Assembly: GCF_018361265.1 (NCBI RefSeq)
Contig: NZ_JAFLNH010000002.1
Span: 372,001-436,000, forward strand
Origin: Mycobacterium sp. SM1
GTDB taxonomy: Bacteria; Actinomycetota; Actinomycetes; Mycobacteriales; Mycobacteriaceae
Length of the DNA: 64,000 nucleotides
Direction of reading: 5' to 3'
Shown piece by piece: positions 1 to 11,024 of this stretch. A model generated the notes under the pieces. That model was not told the origin of the DNA. It was given only the letters and a program-made list of their open reading frames with translations, and did no database searches. The position numbers were made by a program, and so were the translations under genes. The first letter of the stretch is position 1; the number at the start of each line of letters is the position of its first letter.

Positions 1-166
1 CCCGCGCGATCCCGGCCGCCGAAAAGAACCGGCGGGTGATCGGCTCGATCACCCGGGCCTGGGCCGCTAGCCGATCCAGTTCATCCTCGGAGTGGCCGAG
101 CACATACCTCAGAGCCTGCGCGCGTCCCCTGTCTGTGCCGGTACCAATCGCCGTCGGATCGACCAC
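1..166 (-). CDS. Class I SAM-dependent methyltransferase, N-terminal part (runs off window)
   Basis: Read leftward from a GTG at 166, the frame gives VVDPTAIGTGTDRGRAQAL, then RYVLGHSEDELDRLAAQAR and PITRRFFSAAGI. This is the leader that precedes the glycine-rich SAM loop in many actinobacterial class I methyltransferases; the SAM motif itself would lie outside the window. The GTG was chosen because a promoter-like -10 (TACCCT) sits exactly 7 bases upstream, as expected for a leaderless mycobacterial mRNA, and no ribosome binding site is visible. The substrate cannot be inferred. The longer plus-strand frame over the same bases is not protein-like. Confidence 0.5.
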   Translation of the reverse strand, partial: MVDPTAIGTGTDRGRAQALRYVLGHSEDELDRLAAQARVIEPITRRFFSAAGIAR

Positions 167-173
167 GGTGCGT

Positions 174-202
174 AGGGTATTGACCCGGCCACGTGAAGAC
201 AA
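174..202 (-). promoter_or_regulatory. Candidate promoter of the leaderless methyltransferase gene
   Basis: On the minus strand, TTGTCT (202-197) and TACCCT (179-174) are separated by 17 bases, and TACCCT is followed by 7 bases and then GTG. Spacing and hexamers fit a housekeeping mycobacterial promoter driving a leaderless transcript. It lies between the whiB3 stop and the methyltransferase start. Confidence 0.4.
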
Positions 203-247
203 GCGCGCGGCCCGCGGCAGCGCAGGCGATCGTCCGGCCGTCGGGTG

Positions 248-556
248 TCAGGCAGTGCGGCGAATCCCCCGGGTGCGGCCCAGGCCGCGCTTGAGGACGA
301 GGTCGCGCTCGGACTCGGACATGCCGCCCCAGATGCCGTACGGCTCGCCCACCTCCAGGGCGTGCGACCGGCATCGCTCGATCACCGGGCAGCGCCGGCA
401 GATTTCCTTGGCGCGCCGCTCGCGTTGCAGGCGAGCCCGGCCACGCTCACCGTCGGGGTGGAAGAACACCGAGGAGTCGATACCCCGGCAAAGACCTTGC
501 AGCTGCCAGTCCCAGATATCGGCGTTGGGCCCGGGTAGTTGCTCCGGCTGTGGCAT
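248..556 (-). CDS. whiB3: WhiB3, redox-sensing iron-sulfur transcription regulator
   Basis: 102 residues, the usual WhiB3 length. Four cysteines at 23, 53, 56 and 62 (C-x29-C-x2-C-x5-C) bind the 4Fe-4S cluster, followed by the GIWGG turn (74-78) and a basic C-terminus (GRTRGIRRTA) that contacts DNA. Family members respond to NO, O2 and intracellular redox state and control polyketide and storage lipid synthesis in M. tuberculosis. The ATG at 556 is supported by GAGAGGG just upstream and by the MPQPEQLPGPNADIW start typical of this paralogue; the 20 extra in-frame residues upstream are not used. It is divergent from the Rv3415c homologue across a 347-base AT-rich gap. Confidence 0.95.
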   Translation of the reverse strand: MPQPEQLPGPNADIWDWQLQGLCRGIDSSVFFHPDGERGRARLQRERRAKEICRRCPVIERCRSHALEVGEPYGIWGGMSESERDLVLKRGLGRTRGIRRTA

Positions 557-903
557 TATATTCCCTCTCTCATTAACCCCTATCGAGGCAAGTTCGCGAA
601 CGCGTGAGTCGTGCAACTGATTCGAGCGGTTGTCGCCGATGACTGCTCGCCGATGCTAAACGTACGGGTGCCGCACAAATTTAGTCAATAGCGGATCGGG
701 TTGCCGAAAGCGTAATGATCGCTTACAAATTTACGTCTCGTTCACTGCCGTGATGCAATTTACCCCCGGTGAGGACCCGATCATGAAGTCGGCAGATGCC
801 GCGATTTAGCAGCTTAAGTCCAGCTGCGAGAGAAGTCAGAATTGGCCAGCCGGTTCCTGCGGTTTAATATTGCGATAACATAATGACCACGAAGTTTTAA
901 CTA
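557..903. promoter_or_regulatory. Divergent control region between whiB3 and the Rv3415c homologue
   Basis: This 347-base gap is clearly AT-richer than its surroundings and contains no convincing ORF. ACAAATTTA occurs twice in direct orientation (675-683 and 725-733), 50 bases apart, that is close to five helical turns. An AT-rich run near 868-885 (TTTAATATTGCGATAACAT) could supply the -10 for the rightward gene. No site for a named regulator is recognised. Confidence 0.35.
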
Positions 904-1758
904 ATGCGGTCCACGATCTCTGTGATTACCACCGGCCGCGATCCGGCGATCGAGACGGTGGACGCGAGGCTGACCGCCATTGCCTTCGGCAGCCAGCCCG
1001 GCCTCTGGCCGTTGCCGGCGGCGCGCACACCACAACAACTGTGGCTGCGGGCCGTCGCCGCCGCGGGACAGGGCCGTTACGGCAGCGCTCGCGCCGATCT
1101 CGCCGCGCTGCTACGCGGTCGCCCACCCGGGCGATTGGCCTCGCTGGCCCACAGTGCGCAGGGATCGTTTTTGCGTCAGCTCGGCTGGCACCAGGTGGCC
1201 CGGCGTTGGGACGGGCGCGCACTGGCGCTGGCCGGCACCGATCCGGAAGCCACCGGCGACGCACTGATCGGACTGGCCGCCGACGCGCTGGGGGTCGGGC
1301 GCTTCGCCGTTGCGGGGACATTGTTGAGCCGCGCGGGGTCCATACTGACCGCGTTCGAGGGGTCGCCGGAGCCCGCGCTCCGGCTGGCGGTGCGCCTGGA
1401 GTGGGTGACCGCAGAGCTGGCGATGGCCGTCGGCGACGGTGCCGCCGCGGTCGGTCATGCTCAGCGGGCGGTTGAGGCGGCGCGCACGGGCTTCGCGTCG
1501 GTACGGCACCGCGTGAAAAGCCAGGCGATACTGGCCGCCGCGTTGTGCGGCAGCGGCACCCTTGATCGGGCGCGCGTCATCGCCGATGCCGCTCTGGACG
1601 CCTGCGGTCGGTTGGGGCTGATTCCGCTGCGCTGGGCACTGGCTTGTCTGTTGATCGATATCGAAAGCTCAAGGTACCCAACACAATATCTGTGTACGAT
1701 TCGCGACGGATGCGTGCAGCAGGTGCGCCGCGGCGGCGGGACATGGTACGGCCGCTGA
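904..1758 (+). CDS. Conserved mycobacterial protein, Rv3415c-like, helical repeat type
   Basis: 284 residues, function unknown. The sequence is rich in Ala, Arg and Leu, with repeated amphipathic helices (for example near residues 45-70, 110-140 and 165-215) resembling a degenerate tetratricopeptide fold. I see no signal peptide, membrane segment or catalytic motif. In M. tuberculosis the homologue lies between sigD and whiB3; here whiB3 is still next to it, but sigD is gone and the next gene starts 14 bases after this stop, on the other strand. The ATG at 904 has no clear ribosome binding site; a GTG at 922 is an alternative. Confidence 0.75.
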   Translation: MRSTISVITTGRDPAIETVDARLTAIAFGSQPGLWPLPAARTPQQLWLRAVAAAGQGRYGSARADLAALLRGRPPGRLASLAHSAQGSFLRQLGWHQVARRWDGRALALAGTDPEATGDALIGLAADALGVGRFAVAGTLLSRAGSILTAFEGSPEPALRLAVRLEWVTAELAMAVGDGAAAVGHAQRAVEAARTGFASVRHRVKSQAILAAALCGSGTLDRARVIADAALDACGRLGLIPLRWALACLLIDIESSRYPTQYLCTIRDGCVQQVRRGGGTWYGR

Positions 1759-1772
1759 TGCCGGTCGTACGG

Positions 1773-3981
<2,209 letters not shown>

Positions 3982-4043
3982 GTGAGACCCGCTTCAGCGA
4001 GCTCCTCGTGTTGGACCTCGACAAGTGCCAAGGCTGACCCCTG

Positions 4044-5192
4044 ATGCGTGATCTGGTCGAGATCGGCATGGGCCGAACCGCGCGGCGCACCTACGAGCTC
4101 GCCGACGTCAACATTGTGCCGTCCCGGCGCACCCGGTCCTCGAAAGACGTCTCGACCGCCTGGCAGCTCGACGCCTACCGATTCGACATCCCCGTGGTCT
4201 CGCATCCCACCGATGCGCTGGTGTCACCCGAATTCGCCATCGAGCTCGGGCGGCTGGGCGGGCTGGGTGTGCTCAACGGCGAAGGCCTCATCGGGCGCCA
4301 CCCCGACTACCACGCCAAAATCGCGCAGGTCATCGAGGCCGCTGAAAAAGAGCCCGAGCCCGCGGCGGCGATCAGGTTGCTGCAGCAGCTGCACGCTGCG
4401 CCGCTGGATCCCGATCTGTTGGGCGAGGCGGTCACGCGTGTCCGTGAGGCGGGGGTGACCACGGCGGTGCGGGTGAGCCCGCAAAACGCGCGGGCGCTGA
4501 CCCCGGTGTTGGTGGCGGCCGGCATCGACCTGCTCGTCATCCAGGGCACGATCGTCTCCGCCGAGCGGGTCGCCCAGGATCGAGATGGCACCGGCGAGCC
4601 GCTCAACCTGAAGACGTTCATCTCCGAGCTCGATGTCCCGGTGGTGGCCGGCGGGGTGCTCGACCATCGCACCGCCCTGCACCTGATGCGCACCGGGGCC
4701 GCCGGGGTGATCGTCGGCTACGGCTCGACCCGGGGGGCGACCACCACCGATGAGGTGCTGGGCATCAGCGTGCCGATGGCCACCGCTATCGCCGACGCCG
4801 CCGCCGCCCGCCGGGAATATCTCGACGAGACCGGGGGGCGCTACGTGCACGTGCTGGCCGATGGGGATATCCATACCTCCGGCGAGCTGGCCAAGGCCAT
4901 CGCCTGCGGTGCCGACGCGGTGGTGCTGGGCACACCGCTGGCCGGGGCGGCTGAGGCGCTTGGCGACGGGTGGTTCTGGCCGGCCGCCGCCGCGCACCCG
5001 TCGCTGCCGCGCGGAGCGCTGCTGCAGATCGCCGCCGGGGAACGACCGCCGCTGCGGCGGGTCCTTACCGGGCCATCCGACGATCCGTTCGGCTCGCTGA
5101 ACCTGGTCGGTGGGCTGCGCCGGTCGATGGCCAAAGCCGGGTACTGCGAGCTGAAGGAGTTCCAGAAGGTCGGCCTGACCGTCAGCGGCTGA
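4044..5192 (+). CDS. guaB3: GuaB3 family IMP dehydrogenase-like protein
   Basis: 382 residues, without the CBS (Bateman) domains of GuaB2. The barrel is retained: VEIGMGRTARRTYELADVN at the N-terminus, GGLGVLNGEGLIGRH, VVAGGVLDHRTALHLMRTGA, and the C-terminal glycine-rich phosphate-binding part. No equivalent of the GSICTT catalytic loop is evident, as in other mycobacterial GuaB3 proteins. The in vivo activity of mycobacterial GuaB3 is unsettled, so I do not assign an IMPDH reaction. The ATG at 4044 adds seven residues to the M. tuberculosis N-terminus. Confidence 0.9.
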   Translation: MRDLVEIGMGRTARRTYELADVNIVPSRRTRSSKDVSTAWQLDAYRFDIPVVSHPTDALVSPEFAIELGRLGGLGVLNGEGLIGRHPDYHAKIAQVIEAAEKEPEPAAAIRLLQQLHAAPLDPDLLGEAVTRVREAGVTTAVRVSPQNARALTPVLVAAGIDLLVIQGTIVSAERVAQDRDGTGEPLNLKTFISELDVPVVAGGVLDHRTALHLMRTGAAGVIVGYGSTRGATTTDEVLGISVPMATAIADAAAARREYLDETGGRYVHVLADGDIHTSGELAKAIACGADAVVLGTPLAGAAEALGDGWFWPAAAAHPSLPRGALLQIAAGERPPLRRVLTGPSDDPFGSLNLVGGLRRSMAKAGYCELKEFQKVGLTVSG

Positions 5193-5201
5193 GTCTCGGC
5201 A

Positions 5202-5259
5202 CGAGCAGACGCAAACGGCCCCAAATTGTCGTCGTGTCGGGGATCTTTGCGTCTGCTCG
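5202..5259. repeat. Perfect 14-bp inverted repeat between guaB3 and choD
   Basis: CGAGCAGACGCAAA at 5202-5215 and TTTGCGTCTGCTCG at 5246-5259 form a perfect inverted repeat around a 30-base loop. It fills most of the 81-base gap and ends 14 bases before the choD start. The sequence resembles a short palindromic motif that I recall as widely dispersed in mycobacterial genomes. It could act as a bidirectional terminator or a stem in a guaB3-choD readthrough mRNA; there is no T-tract. Confidence 0.7.
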
Positions 5260-5273
5260 CCTAAGCTGGTGCG

Positions 5274-7007
5274 ATGCAGCCGGATTACGACGTCTTGATT
5301 GTCGGATCGGGTTTCGGGGGCAGCGTTTCCGCGCTGCGGCTGACCGAGAAGGGCTACCGCGTCGGAGTGCTCGAGGCCGGCCGCCGCTTTTCCGACGGGG
5401 ACTTCGCCAAGACTTCCTGGAATCTGCGCAAGTTCCTGTGGGCGCCGAAGCTGGGCTGCTATGGCATCCAGCGCATCCATTTGTTGCGCAACGTCATGAT
5501 CCTGGCCGGCGCCGGCGTGGGCGGCGGATCGCTGAACTATGCCAACACGCTCTACGTGCCGCCGGAGTCGTTTTTCACCGACCGACAGTGGGGGCATATC
5601 ACCGACTGGTACGCCGAATTGATGCCGCACTATGCGCAGGCGCAACGGATGCTGGGCGTGGTGCGCAACCCGACCATCACCGACGCCGACCGCATCATCA
5701 AGGAGGTGGCCGACGAGATGGGGTTCGGCGAGACTTGGGTGCCGACCCCCGTCGGGGTGTTCTTCGGTCCGGGTGGCGCCACAATGCCGGGCCGGGAGGT
5801 GCCCGACCCGTACTTCGGCGGGGCGGGACCGGCGCGCACCGGATGCGTGGAATGCGGCTCGTGCATGACGGGCTGTCGCTACGGTGCCAAGAACACCCTG
5901 GTGAAGAACTATCTTGGCCTTGCGGAATCGGCTGGTGCGCAGGTGATTCCGATGACGACGGTGACCGGGTTCCAGCAACGGGCCGACGGGGTGTGGGAGG
6001 TGTACGGCGTGCGCACCGGGCGCTGGCTGCGCAAGCAGAAACGCACGTTCACCGCCACGCATCTGGTGCTGGCCGCCGGCACGTGGGGCACTCAGCGGTT
6101 GTTGTTCACGATGCGCGACACGGGCAAGCTGCCCAAGCTGTCGGATCGGCTGGGCGTGCTGACCCGGACCAATTCCGAGTCGATCGTCGGCGCGTCCCGT
6201 ATGCGGGTCAAACCCGACATGAACTTGACCCACGGGGTGGCCATCACCTCCTCGATACACCCGGCCCCTGACACCCACATCGAGCCGGTCCGCTACGGCA
6301 AGGGCTCCAACGCCATGGCCCTGCTGCAAACCCTGATGACCGACGGTCCCGGCCCGGAGGGCACCGCCGTGCCGCGATGGCTGCAGTTGTGCTACCGGGT
6401 CTGCCGGGATCCGCGGGTCCTGCTGTGGCTGCTGCCGCGGCGGTGGAGCGAGCGCACCGTGATCGTGCTGGTGATGCAAAACCTCGACAATTCGATCACC
6501 ACGTTCACCAAGCGGGGGATCTTCGGCCGGCGCCGCTACACCAGCAAACAGGGCCACGGGCAGCCCAACCCGACGTGGATTCCGATCGGCAACACGGTCA
6601 CACGCCGGATCGCCGAGAAAATCGACGGTGTCGCCGGCGGCACCTGGGGTGAGCTGCTCAACATTCCGCTGACCGCGCATTTCCTCGGCGGTGCGGCAAT
6701 CGGCGACAGTCCGCAAACCGGCGTCATCGACCCGTATCATCGGGTGTACGGGTATCCGACGCTCTCGGTCCATGACGGGGCGGCGATCTCCGCCAATCTC
6801 GGTGTCAATCCCGCACTGTCCATCACCGCGCAAGCCGAGCGGGCGGTCTCGCTATGGCCGAACAAGGGCGAGGACGACCAACGGCCACGCCAAGGCGAGC
6901 CGTATCGCCGGCTGGACCCGATCCCACCGCGCCATCCGGTGGTGCCGCCCGGCGCTTGGGGCGCGCTGCGCTGGTCGCCGACCGATCCGCTCGGTTGGGC
7001 GCGCTGA
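5274..7007 (+). CDS. choD: Cholesterol oxidase ChoD (GMC family)
   Basis: 577 residues. It is an FAD-dependent GMC oxidoreductase of the ChoD type, annotated as oxidising cholesterol to cholestenone. The N-terminal FAD motif is VLIVGSGFGGSVSALRL (residues 8-24), followed by an acidic residue in VLEAGRR. The GGGSLNYANTL segment near residue 85 contacts the isoalloxazine ring. The C-terminal part carries HFLGGAAIG and GVNPALSITAQAERAVS, the conserved GMC end. A cysteine cluster (CVECGSCMTGC, near 195) is typical of the ChoD subgroup. There is no signal peptide. The same-strand order guaB2-guaB3-choD is shared with M. tuberculosis. Confidence 0.93.
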   Translation: MQPDYDVLIVGSGFGGSVSALRLTEKGYRVGVLEAGRRFSDGDFAKTSWNLRKFLWAPKLGCYGIQRIHLLRNVMILAGAGVGGGSLNYANTLYVPPESFFTDRQWGHITDWYAELMPHYAQAQRMLGVVRNPTITDADRIIKEVADEMGFGETWVPTPVGVFFGPGGATMPGREVPDPYFGGAGPARTGCVECGSCMTGCRYGAKNTLVKNYLGLAESAGAQVIPMTTVTGFQQRADGVWEVYGVRTGRWLRKQKRTFTATHLVLAAGTWGTQRLLFTMRDTGKLPKLSDRLGVLTRTNSESIVGASRMRVKPDMNLTHGVAITSSIHPAPDTHIEPVRYGKGSNAMALLQTLMTDGPGPEGTAVPRWLQLCYRVCRDPRVLLWLLPRRWSERTVIVLVMQNLDNSITTFTKRGIFGRRRYTSKQGHGQPNPTWIPIGNTVTRRIAEKIDGVAGGTWGELLNIPLTAHFLGGAAIGDSPQTGVIDPYHRVYGYPTLSVHDGAAISANLGVNPALSITAQAERAVSLWPNKGEDDQRPRQGEPYRRLDPIPPRHPVVPPGAWGALRWSPTDPLGWAR

Positions 7008-7028
7008 ACTCGCTGCGGCGAACGCCCG

Positions 7029-7946
7029 TCAGGCCGCGACCGGCTCCAGGAGCGCGCCGCCGACCACCCGGCTGGGTTGACCGTGCACGTCGACGGGCAC
7101 GTCGCCCATCACGGTGACGCGGTGCATGAGCCGGTACTGGTCGTCGTAGTCGTCGATTGCCCGGTGCTGAGTGGCCCGGTTATCCCAGATGGCGACGTCG
7201 CCAGCCTCCCAGTTCCACCGAATCGTGTTCTCGGGCATAGTGATACGCCGTTGCAGCAACTCCAGCAGCGCATGTGACTCGTGGTCGTCCAGGCCGAGGA
7301 ACGCGCGCACGAAACCCCCTGCCACCAGCGTGCGCTCACCGGTCTCCGGGTGCACCCGCACCACCGGATGCTCGGTGCGGAAGTCCGGCGTCTCGAACGC
7401 ATCGCGAAACGCCCGCTGCTTGTCGGTCCGCGCTTGCGGGTGCACGTAGTCGAATTGGTTGGTGTGCAGCGCCCAGAGGCTTTCGGTAAGGCGCTTGAGC
7501 GGTTCGGGCAGCGCCGCGTAGGCGGCCGCGGTCGAGGCCCACAGCGTCGACCCGCCGTAGCTGGGCAGCGTGACCGCCCGCAGGATCGATGCCGCGGGGT
7601 AGTTGGCGGCGAACGTCATGTCGGTATGCCAGCGGGTGGCTTTGCCGTAGTCGGAGTCGATCGGCGTAATGATCGGCTCGTTCTCCAGCGCGAGATACTT
7701 CGTAGCCGGGTGGCCGATCGGCGTGCCCAGCAGCCGCGCGAACGCGAGCTGCTGGTCGTCGTCGAGGTGGTGCTGGTCGCGGAAGAAGATCACCCTGTGG
7801 GTCAACAGCGCCCGGCGAATTTCGGAGACCGTGGCGGCATCGAGGTCGCCGCCGAGCCGCACCCCGTCGACCCGGGCGCCGATGCGACTGCCCAGCTTCG
7901 TCACGGTCAGCGGTGTTGTCGAGGGTCTCATGGTCGAGGGGGTCAT
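7029..7946 (-). CDS. Fe(II)/alpha-ketoglutarate-dependent alkylsulfatase (TauD family, Rv3406-like)
   Basis: 305 residues. This TauD/TfdA dioxygenase is close to Rv3406, which cleaves alkyl sulfate esters such as 2-ethylhexyl sulfate to an aldehyde and sulfate. The iron ligands are H107 and D109 in RWHTDMTF and the distal histidine in [15 protein letters not shown]; the arginine in YRLMHRVT binds alpha-ketoglutarate. The ATG at 7946 has a good ribosome binding site (GAAAGGA). The N-terminus is a few residues longer than in M. tuberculosis. It diverges from a TetR gene across two palindromic operators; the M. tuberculosis counterpart of that regulator, Rv3405c, is reported to repress Rv3406. 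Confidence 0.92.
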   Translation of the reverse strand: MTPSTMRPSTTPLTVTKLGSRIGARVDGVRLGGDLDAATVSEIRRALLTHRVIFFRDQHHLDDDQQLAFARLLGTPIGHPATKYLALENEPIITPIDSDYGKATRWHTDMTFAANYPAASILRAVTLPSYGGSTLWASTAAAYAALPEPLKRLTESLWALHTNQFDYVHPQARTDKQRAFRDAFETPDFRTEHPVVRVHPETGERTLVAGGFVRAFLGLDDHESHALLELLQRRITMPENTIRWNWEAGDVAIWDNRATQHRAIDDYDDQYRLMHRVTVMGDVPVDVHGQPSRVVGGALLEPVAA

Positions 7947-7972
7947 GGTGTTCCTTTCAGCAATTGACCCGG

Positions 7973-8026
7973 CAGTGTAGTCATGCGACTACACTGCTTA
8001 TGGGCTAGTGTAGTCATGTGACTACG
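7973..8026. promoter_or_regulatory. Two TetR operators between the dioxygenase and tetR genes
   Basis: Operator 1 (7973-7996) is CAGTGTAGTC-ATGC-GACTACACTG with perfect 10-bp arms. Operator 2 (8010-8025) is GTAGTC-ATGT-GACTAC with perfect 6-bp arms and overlaps the tetR GTG start at 8018. Their centres lie about 33 bases apart, near three helical turns. TAGTGT at 8006-8011 is followed by 6 bases and the GTG, so tetR may be leaderless with its promoter inside operator 2. Confidence 0.8.
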
Positions 8027-8587
8027 GAGGGCGCAACCGCGAAGCGCGCCGAAATACCCGTCGGCCGGGAAGAGGTGGCGGCGGCCGTGCTGGCCGCCGC
8101 GGCCGACCTGTTCGCCGAGCGAGGTCCGGCCGCGACGTCGATCCGCGACATCGCGGCCCGCTCGAAGGTGAACCACGGCCTGGTGTTTCGCCATTTCGGC
8201 ACCAAAGACCAGCTGGTCGGGGCGGTGCTCGATCACCTGGGCATGACGACCGACAAACTGGCGCAGGCCGGGGCGCCCGCCCGGGAGGTAGAACGGGCTT
8301 TCGACCGGCACATCCGGGTGATGGCCCGGGCACTTCTCGACGGCTATCCGGCCGGGCAGCTGCAGACGCGGTTTCCCGGCGTGTCGCAGCTGCTCGACCG
8401 GGTGCGCCCGCGCCACCATGACGACCGCAGCGCGCGACTGGCGGTCGCCCACGCCGTTGCCCTGCAACTGGGCTGGCGGCTATTCGAGTCGTTCCTGCGC
8501 TCGGCGGCCGGCATCGACGAGATGACCGAAGCGGAGCTGCGCGAGGCGGTACGCGCCGAGGCCGCCCGGATCGTCGAGCCGCGCTGA
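8018..8587 (+). CDS. TetR-family repressor (Rv3405c-like)
   Basis: 189 residues. The N-terminal helix-turn-helix spans about residues 14-60 (VAAAVLAAAADLFAERG, then ATSIRDIAARSKVNHGLVF and FRHFGTKDQLVGAVL). The C-terminal ligand domain is divergent. A GTG at 8018 is used as start; it lies inside operator 2, so bound repressor should block its own transcription as well as that of the divergent dioxygenase. M. tuberculosis Rv3405c is reported to bind a palindrome in the same position. The inducer is unknown from the sequence. Confidence 0.9.
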   Translation: MTTEGATAKRAEIPVGREEVAAAVLAAAADLFAERGPAATSIRDIAARSKVNHGLVFRHFGTKDQLVGAVLDHLGMTTDKLAQAGAPAREVERAFDRHIRVMARALLDGYPAGQLQTRFPGVSQLLDRVRPRHHDDRSARLAVAHAVALQLGWRLFESFLRSAAGIDEMTEAELREAVRAEAARIVEPR

Positions 8588-8634
8588 GCGCAGCAGATCC
8601 CCGGGACAGCTACGGACGGCCCACCGATGCGCCG

Positions 8635-11022
8635 TCAGTCCACCTGGCTGACCGCGGGCGCCCGAGGCCTGACGAGCCTCCGGCGTGTCGGCTCACGGCC
8701 CGGCGGCTGCTGTGGGGGCGGCAGCAAGGGCACCCGGGGTTGCAGGCCAACGGTCGAGGGCGCATCCGTGCTCAGCGTGAGATCCTCGCCGGCATGGCGG
8801 ATGGTCAGCGAACCGCCCGGCCCATCGCGCAGGGTGTAGGTGACATCGGCGTGGGTGACATGGACGGTGAGCCGAAACCCGTGCCAGCGCAACCGAAACC
8901 GCAGATCCGAGATGCCATCAGGCAGGGCCGGGTTCAGCGATAGCACACCCTCGTCGTCGCGTACCCCGCCGAAGCCGGCGACCAGCGCAATCCAGGCGCC
9001 GGCCAGTGACGCCATGTGCAGGCCGTCGCGGGTATTGTGGTGCAGGTCGCGCAGGTCGATCAGCGCCGCCTCATAGGCATAGTCGTGCGCAAGATCCAGA
9101 TGCCCGACCTCCGCGCACATCCCCGCCTGGGTGCAGGCCGACAACGACGAGTCGCGCACCGTGCGCCGTTCGTAGTAGTCGACGTTGCGGGCCTTCTGCT
9201 CGGGGGTGAACGCGTGGCTGTGCCATTGCATCGCCAGCACCAGGTCGGCCTGCTTGATCACCTGGGCCGAGTAGAGCCGGACATACGGCGCGTGCAGCAA
9301 CAACGGGTAGGTCGTGTTGGCTTTGAAGTCCCACTCCGCAAGGGTGGTGAAGCCCTCGCATTGCTGGTGCACGCCCAGCTCGTCGTCGTAGGGAATGTGC
9401 GCCGCGTCCGCGGCGTCGCGCCAGGCGGCCATCTCCTCGGTGCTGACACCCATCGCGTGTGCCGCGTCCGGATGGCGGGTGCACGCCTCGGCGGCAGTGC
9501 GCAGATTGTGCGCCGCCATCAGGTTCGTGAACACGTTATCGCGAACGACGGCGGTGTACTCGTCGGGGCCGGTCACTCCGTCGAGGTGCCAAACGCCGTG
9601 GCGATCGTGGTGTCCGAGCGACAGCCAGAGTCGCGCGGTTTCGACCAGCACCGCCAGGCCGCACTCCTTTTCCAGCGAGTCGTCCCCGGTGACCACCCGG
9701 TAGCGCTCGAATGCCGCCGCGATGTCGGCGTTGATGTGCCAGGCTGCGGTGCCGGCCGGCCAGTAGGCCGAGCATTCCTGCCCGCGAATGGTGCGCCAGG
9801 GGAAGCACGCGCCGGCAAGACCGAGCTGGGCCGCGCGCTCCTTGGCCAGGTGCAGTATCGATGCCCGCCACCGCAGCGCGTCGGCGGCCGCGCGCGGGGC
9901 GGTATAGGTGAGCACCGGTAACACGAAGGCCTCGGTGTCCCAAAAGGCGTGCCCATCATAGCCGGTGCCGGTGAGTCCCTTGGCCCCGATCGCGCGCCGC
10001 TCGGCGCGCGCGCTGGCCTGCAACAGGTGAAAGAGCCCGAACCGCACGGCTTGCTGGCTTTCCGGATCGCCCTCGACTTCGACGTCGGCGCTGTCCCAGA
10101 AGTCGTCGAGGTAGGCGCGCTGCGCGTCCAGCAGCCCCTGCCAGCCGGAATAGCGGGCGCCGGTCAGCGCAGCGGCGGCCTGATCGCGCAGCGCGGGACG
10201 GGAGCGCAGACTCGACCAGCCGTAACCGAGGTATTTGACGATGCGCAGTTTCTGCCCCGGGCGAAGCCCGCAGATCACCGTGGTCCGGGCCAGATCCGGG
10301 CGGGCGTCGGTGGAGACTTCGACCCGGCCGGGCACCTCGATCTCATGGTCCATCGCCGCGGCCATCATCAGTCCGCTGGCCTTGGTCCGGTGCATCAGCA
10401 GCGCTCCCTGGCCGATCTGCTCGTGTTCGACGGCCTCCAATGGGTGCTCCAAGACGGCCGCCACCCTCGGGTCCCCCGAGAACTCCGGCTGATCCTCGTT
10501 GGTCACCAGCTCGGATTGCACCGTTATCCGGCAGAATTCGTCGAGCGCTTCGACGATGTACTCGATCGCGGCGACGGCGCGGTGCGCCAGCGACACCAGC
10601 CGGGTGGAGCAGACCTTGACCTGCTTGCCCGCCGGTGAGCGCCAGTGCGCGTGGCGGGTCAGTGTCCCGGCCCGCAAGTCGAGAACCCGCTCGTGGCTGA
10701 TCAATTCGCCGTAGCGGACATCGAACGGCTCGTCGCCGACGAACAGCCGCAGGATCTTGCCGTTGGTGACGTTGACAACGGTCTGGCCGGCCTCCGGATA
10801 CCCGTAGCCGGCCTCGGCGTACGGCAGCGGGCGAACTTCGTAGAAAGAGTTCAAATAGGTGCCCGGCAGCCCCCACGGCTCGCCCTCGTCAAGGTTGCCC
10901 CGTAACCCGATGTGGCCGTTAGACAGCGCAAACACCGACTCCGACTGCGCCAGGATGTTCAAGTCCAGCCGGGTCTCGCGGACGTGCCAGGGTTCGACGG
11001 TAAAGGCTTCCTCGGTGATCAT
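8635..11022 (-). CDS. Glycoside hydrolase family 65 disaccharide phosphorylase (Rv3401-like)
   Basis: 795 residues. GH65 enzymes phosphorolyse maltose, trehalose or kojibiose to glucose plus beta-glucose-1-phosphate. The order is an N-terminal beta-sandwich (1-270), a linker, an (alpha/alpha)6 barrel (about 300-690) and a C-terminal beta-sheet domain. The general acid is the glutamate in DGVTGPDEYTAVVRDN, and the barrel ends with the conserved DGLHMASLAGAW. Cytoplasmic. The neighbouring gene, whose stop is 2 bases before this start, encodes a beta-phosphoglucomutase-like enzyme that would convert the beta-glucose-1-phosphate to glucose-6-phosphate. The exact disaccharide cannot be read from the sequence. 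Confidence 0.92.
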   Translation of the reverse strand: MITEEAFTVEPWHVRETRLDLNILAQSESVFALSNGHIGLRGNLDEGEPWGLPGTYLNSFYEVRPLPYAEAGYGYPEAGQTVVNVTNGKILRLFVGDEPFDVRYGELISHERVLDLRAGTLTRHAHWRSPAGKQVKVCSTRLVSLAHRAVAAIEYIVEALDEFCRITVQSELVTNEDQPEFSGDPRVAAVLEHPLEAVEHEQIGQGALLMHRTKASGLMMAAAMDHEIEVPGRVEVSTDARPDLARTTVICGLRPGQKLRIVKYLGYGWSSLRSRPALRDQAAAALTGARYSGWQGLLDAQRAYLDDFWDSADVEVEGDPESQQAVRFGLFHLLQASARAERRAIGAKGLTGTGYDGHAFWDTEAFVLPVLTYTAPRAAADALRWRASILHLAKERAAQLGLAGACFPWRTIRGQECSAYWPAGTAAWHINADIAAAFERYRVVTGDDSLEKECGLAVLVETARLWLSLGHHDRHGVWHLDGVTGPDEYTAVVRDNVFTNLMAAHNLRTAAEACTRHPDAAHAMGVSTEEMAAWRDAADAAHIPYDDELGVHQQCEGFTTLAEWDFKANTTYPLLLHAPYVRLYSAQVIKQADLVLAMQWHSHAFTPEQKARNVDYYERRTVRDSSLSACTQAGMCAEVGHLDLAHDYAYEAALIDLRDLHHNTRDGLHMASLAGAWIALVAGFGGVRDDEGVLSLNPALPDGISDLRFRLRWHGFRLTVHVTHADVTYTLRDGPGGSLTIRHAGEDLTLSTDAPSTVGLQPRVPLLPPPQQPPGREPTRRRLVRPRAPAVSQVD

Positions 11023-11024
11023 GA

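Noticed and set aside
4224..6833. 869-codon open frame on the minus strand across guaB3 and choD
   Set aside because: Low-complexity Arg/Gly/His/Pro composition typical of the antisense of GC-rich genes, no domain, and it covers two certain genes.
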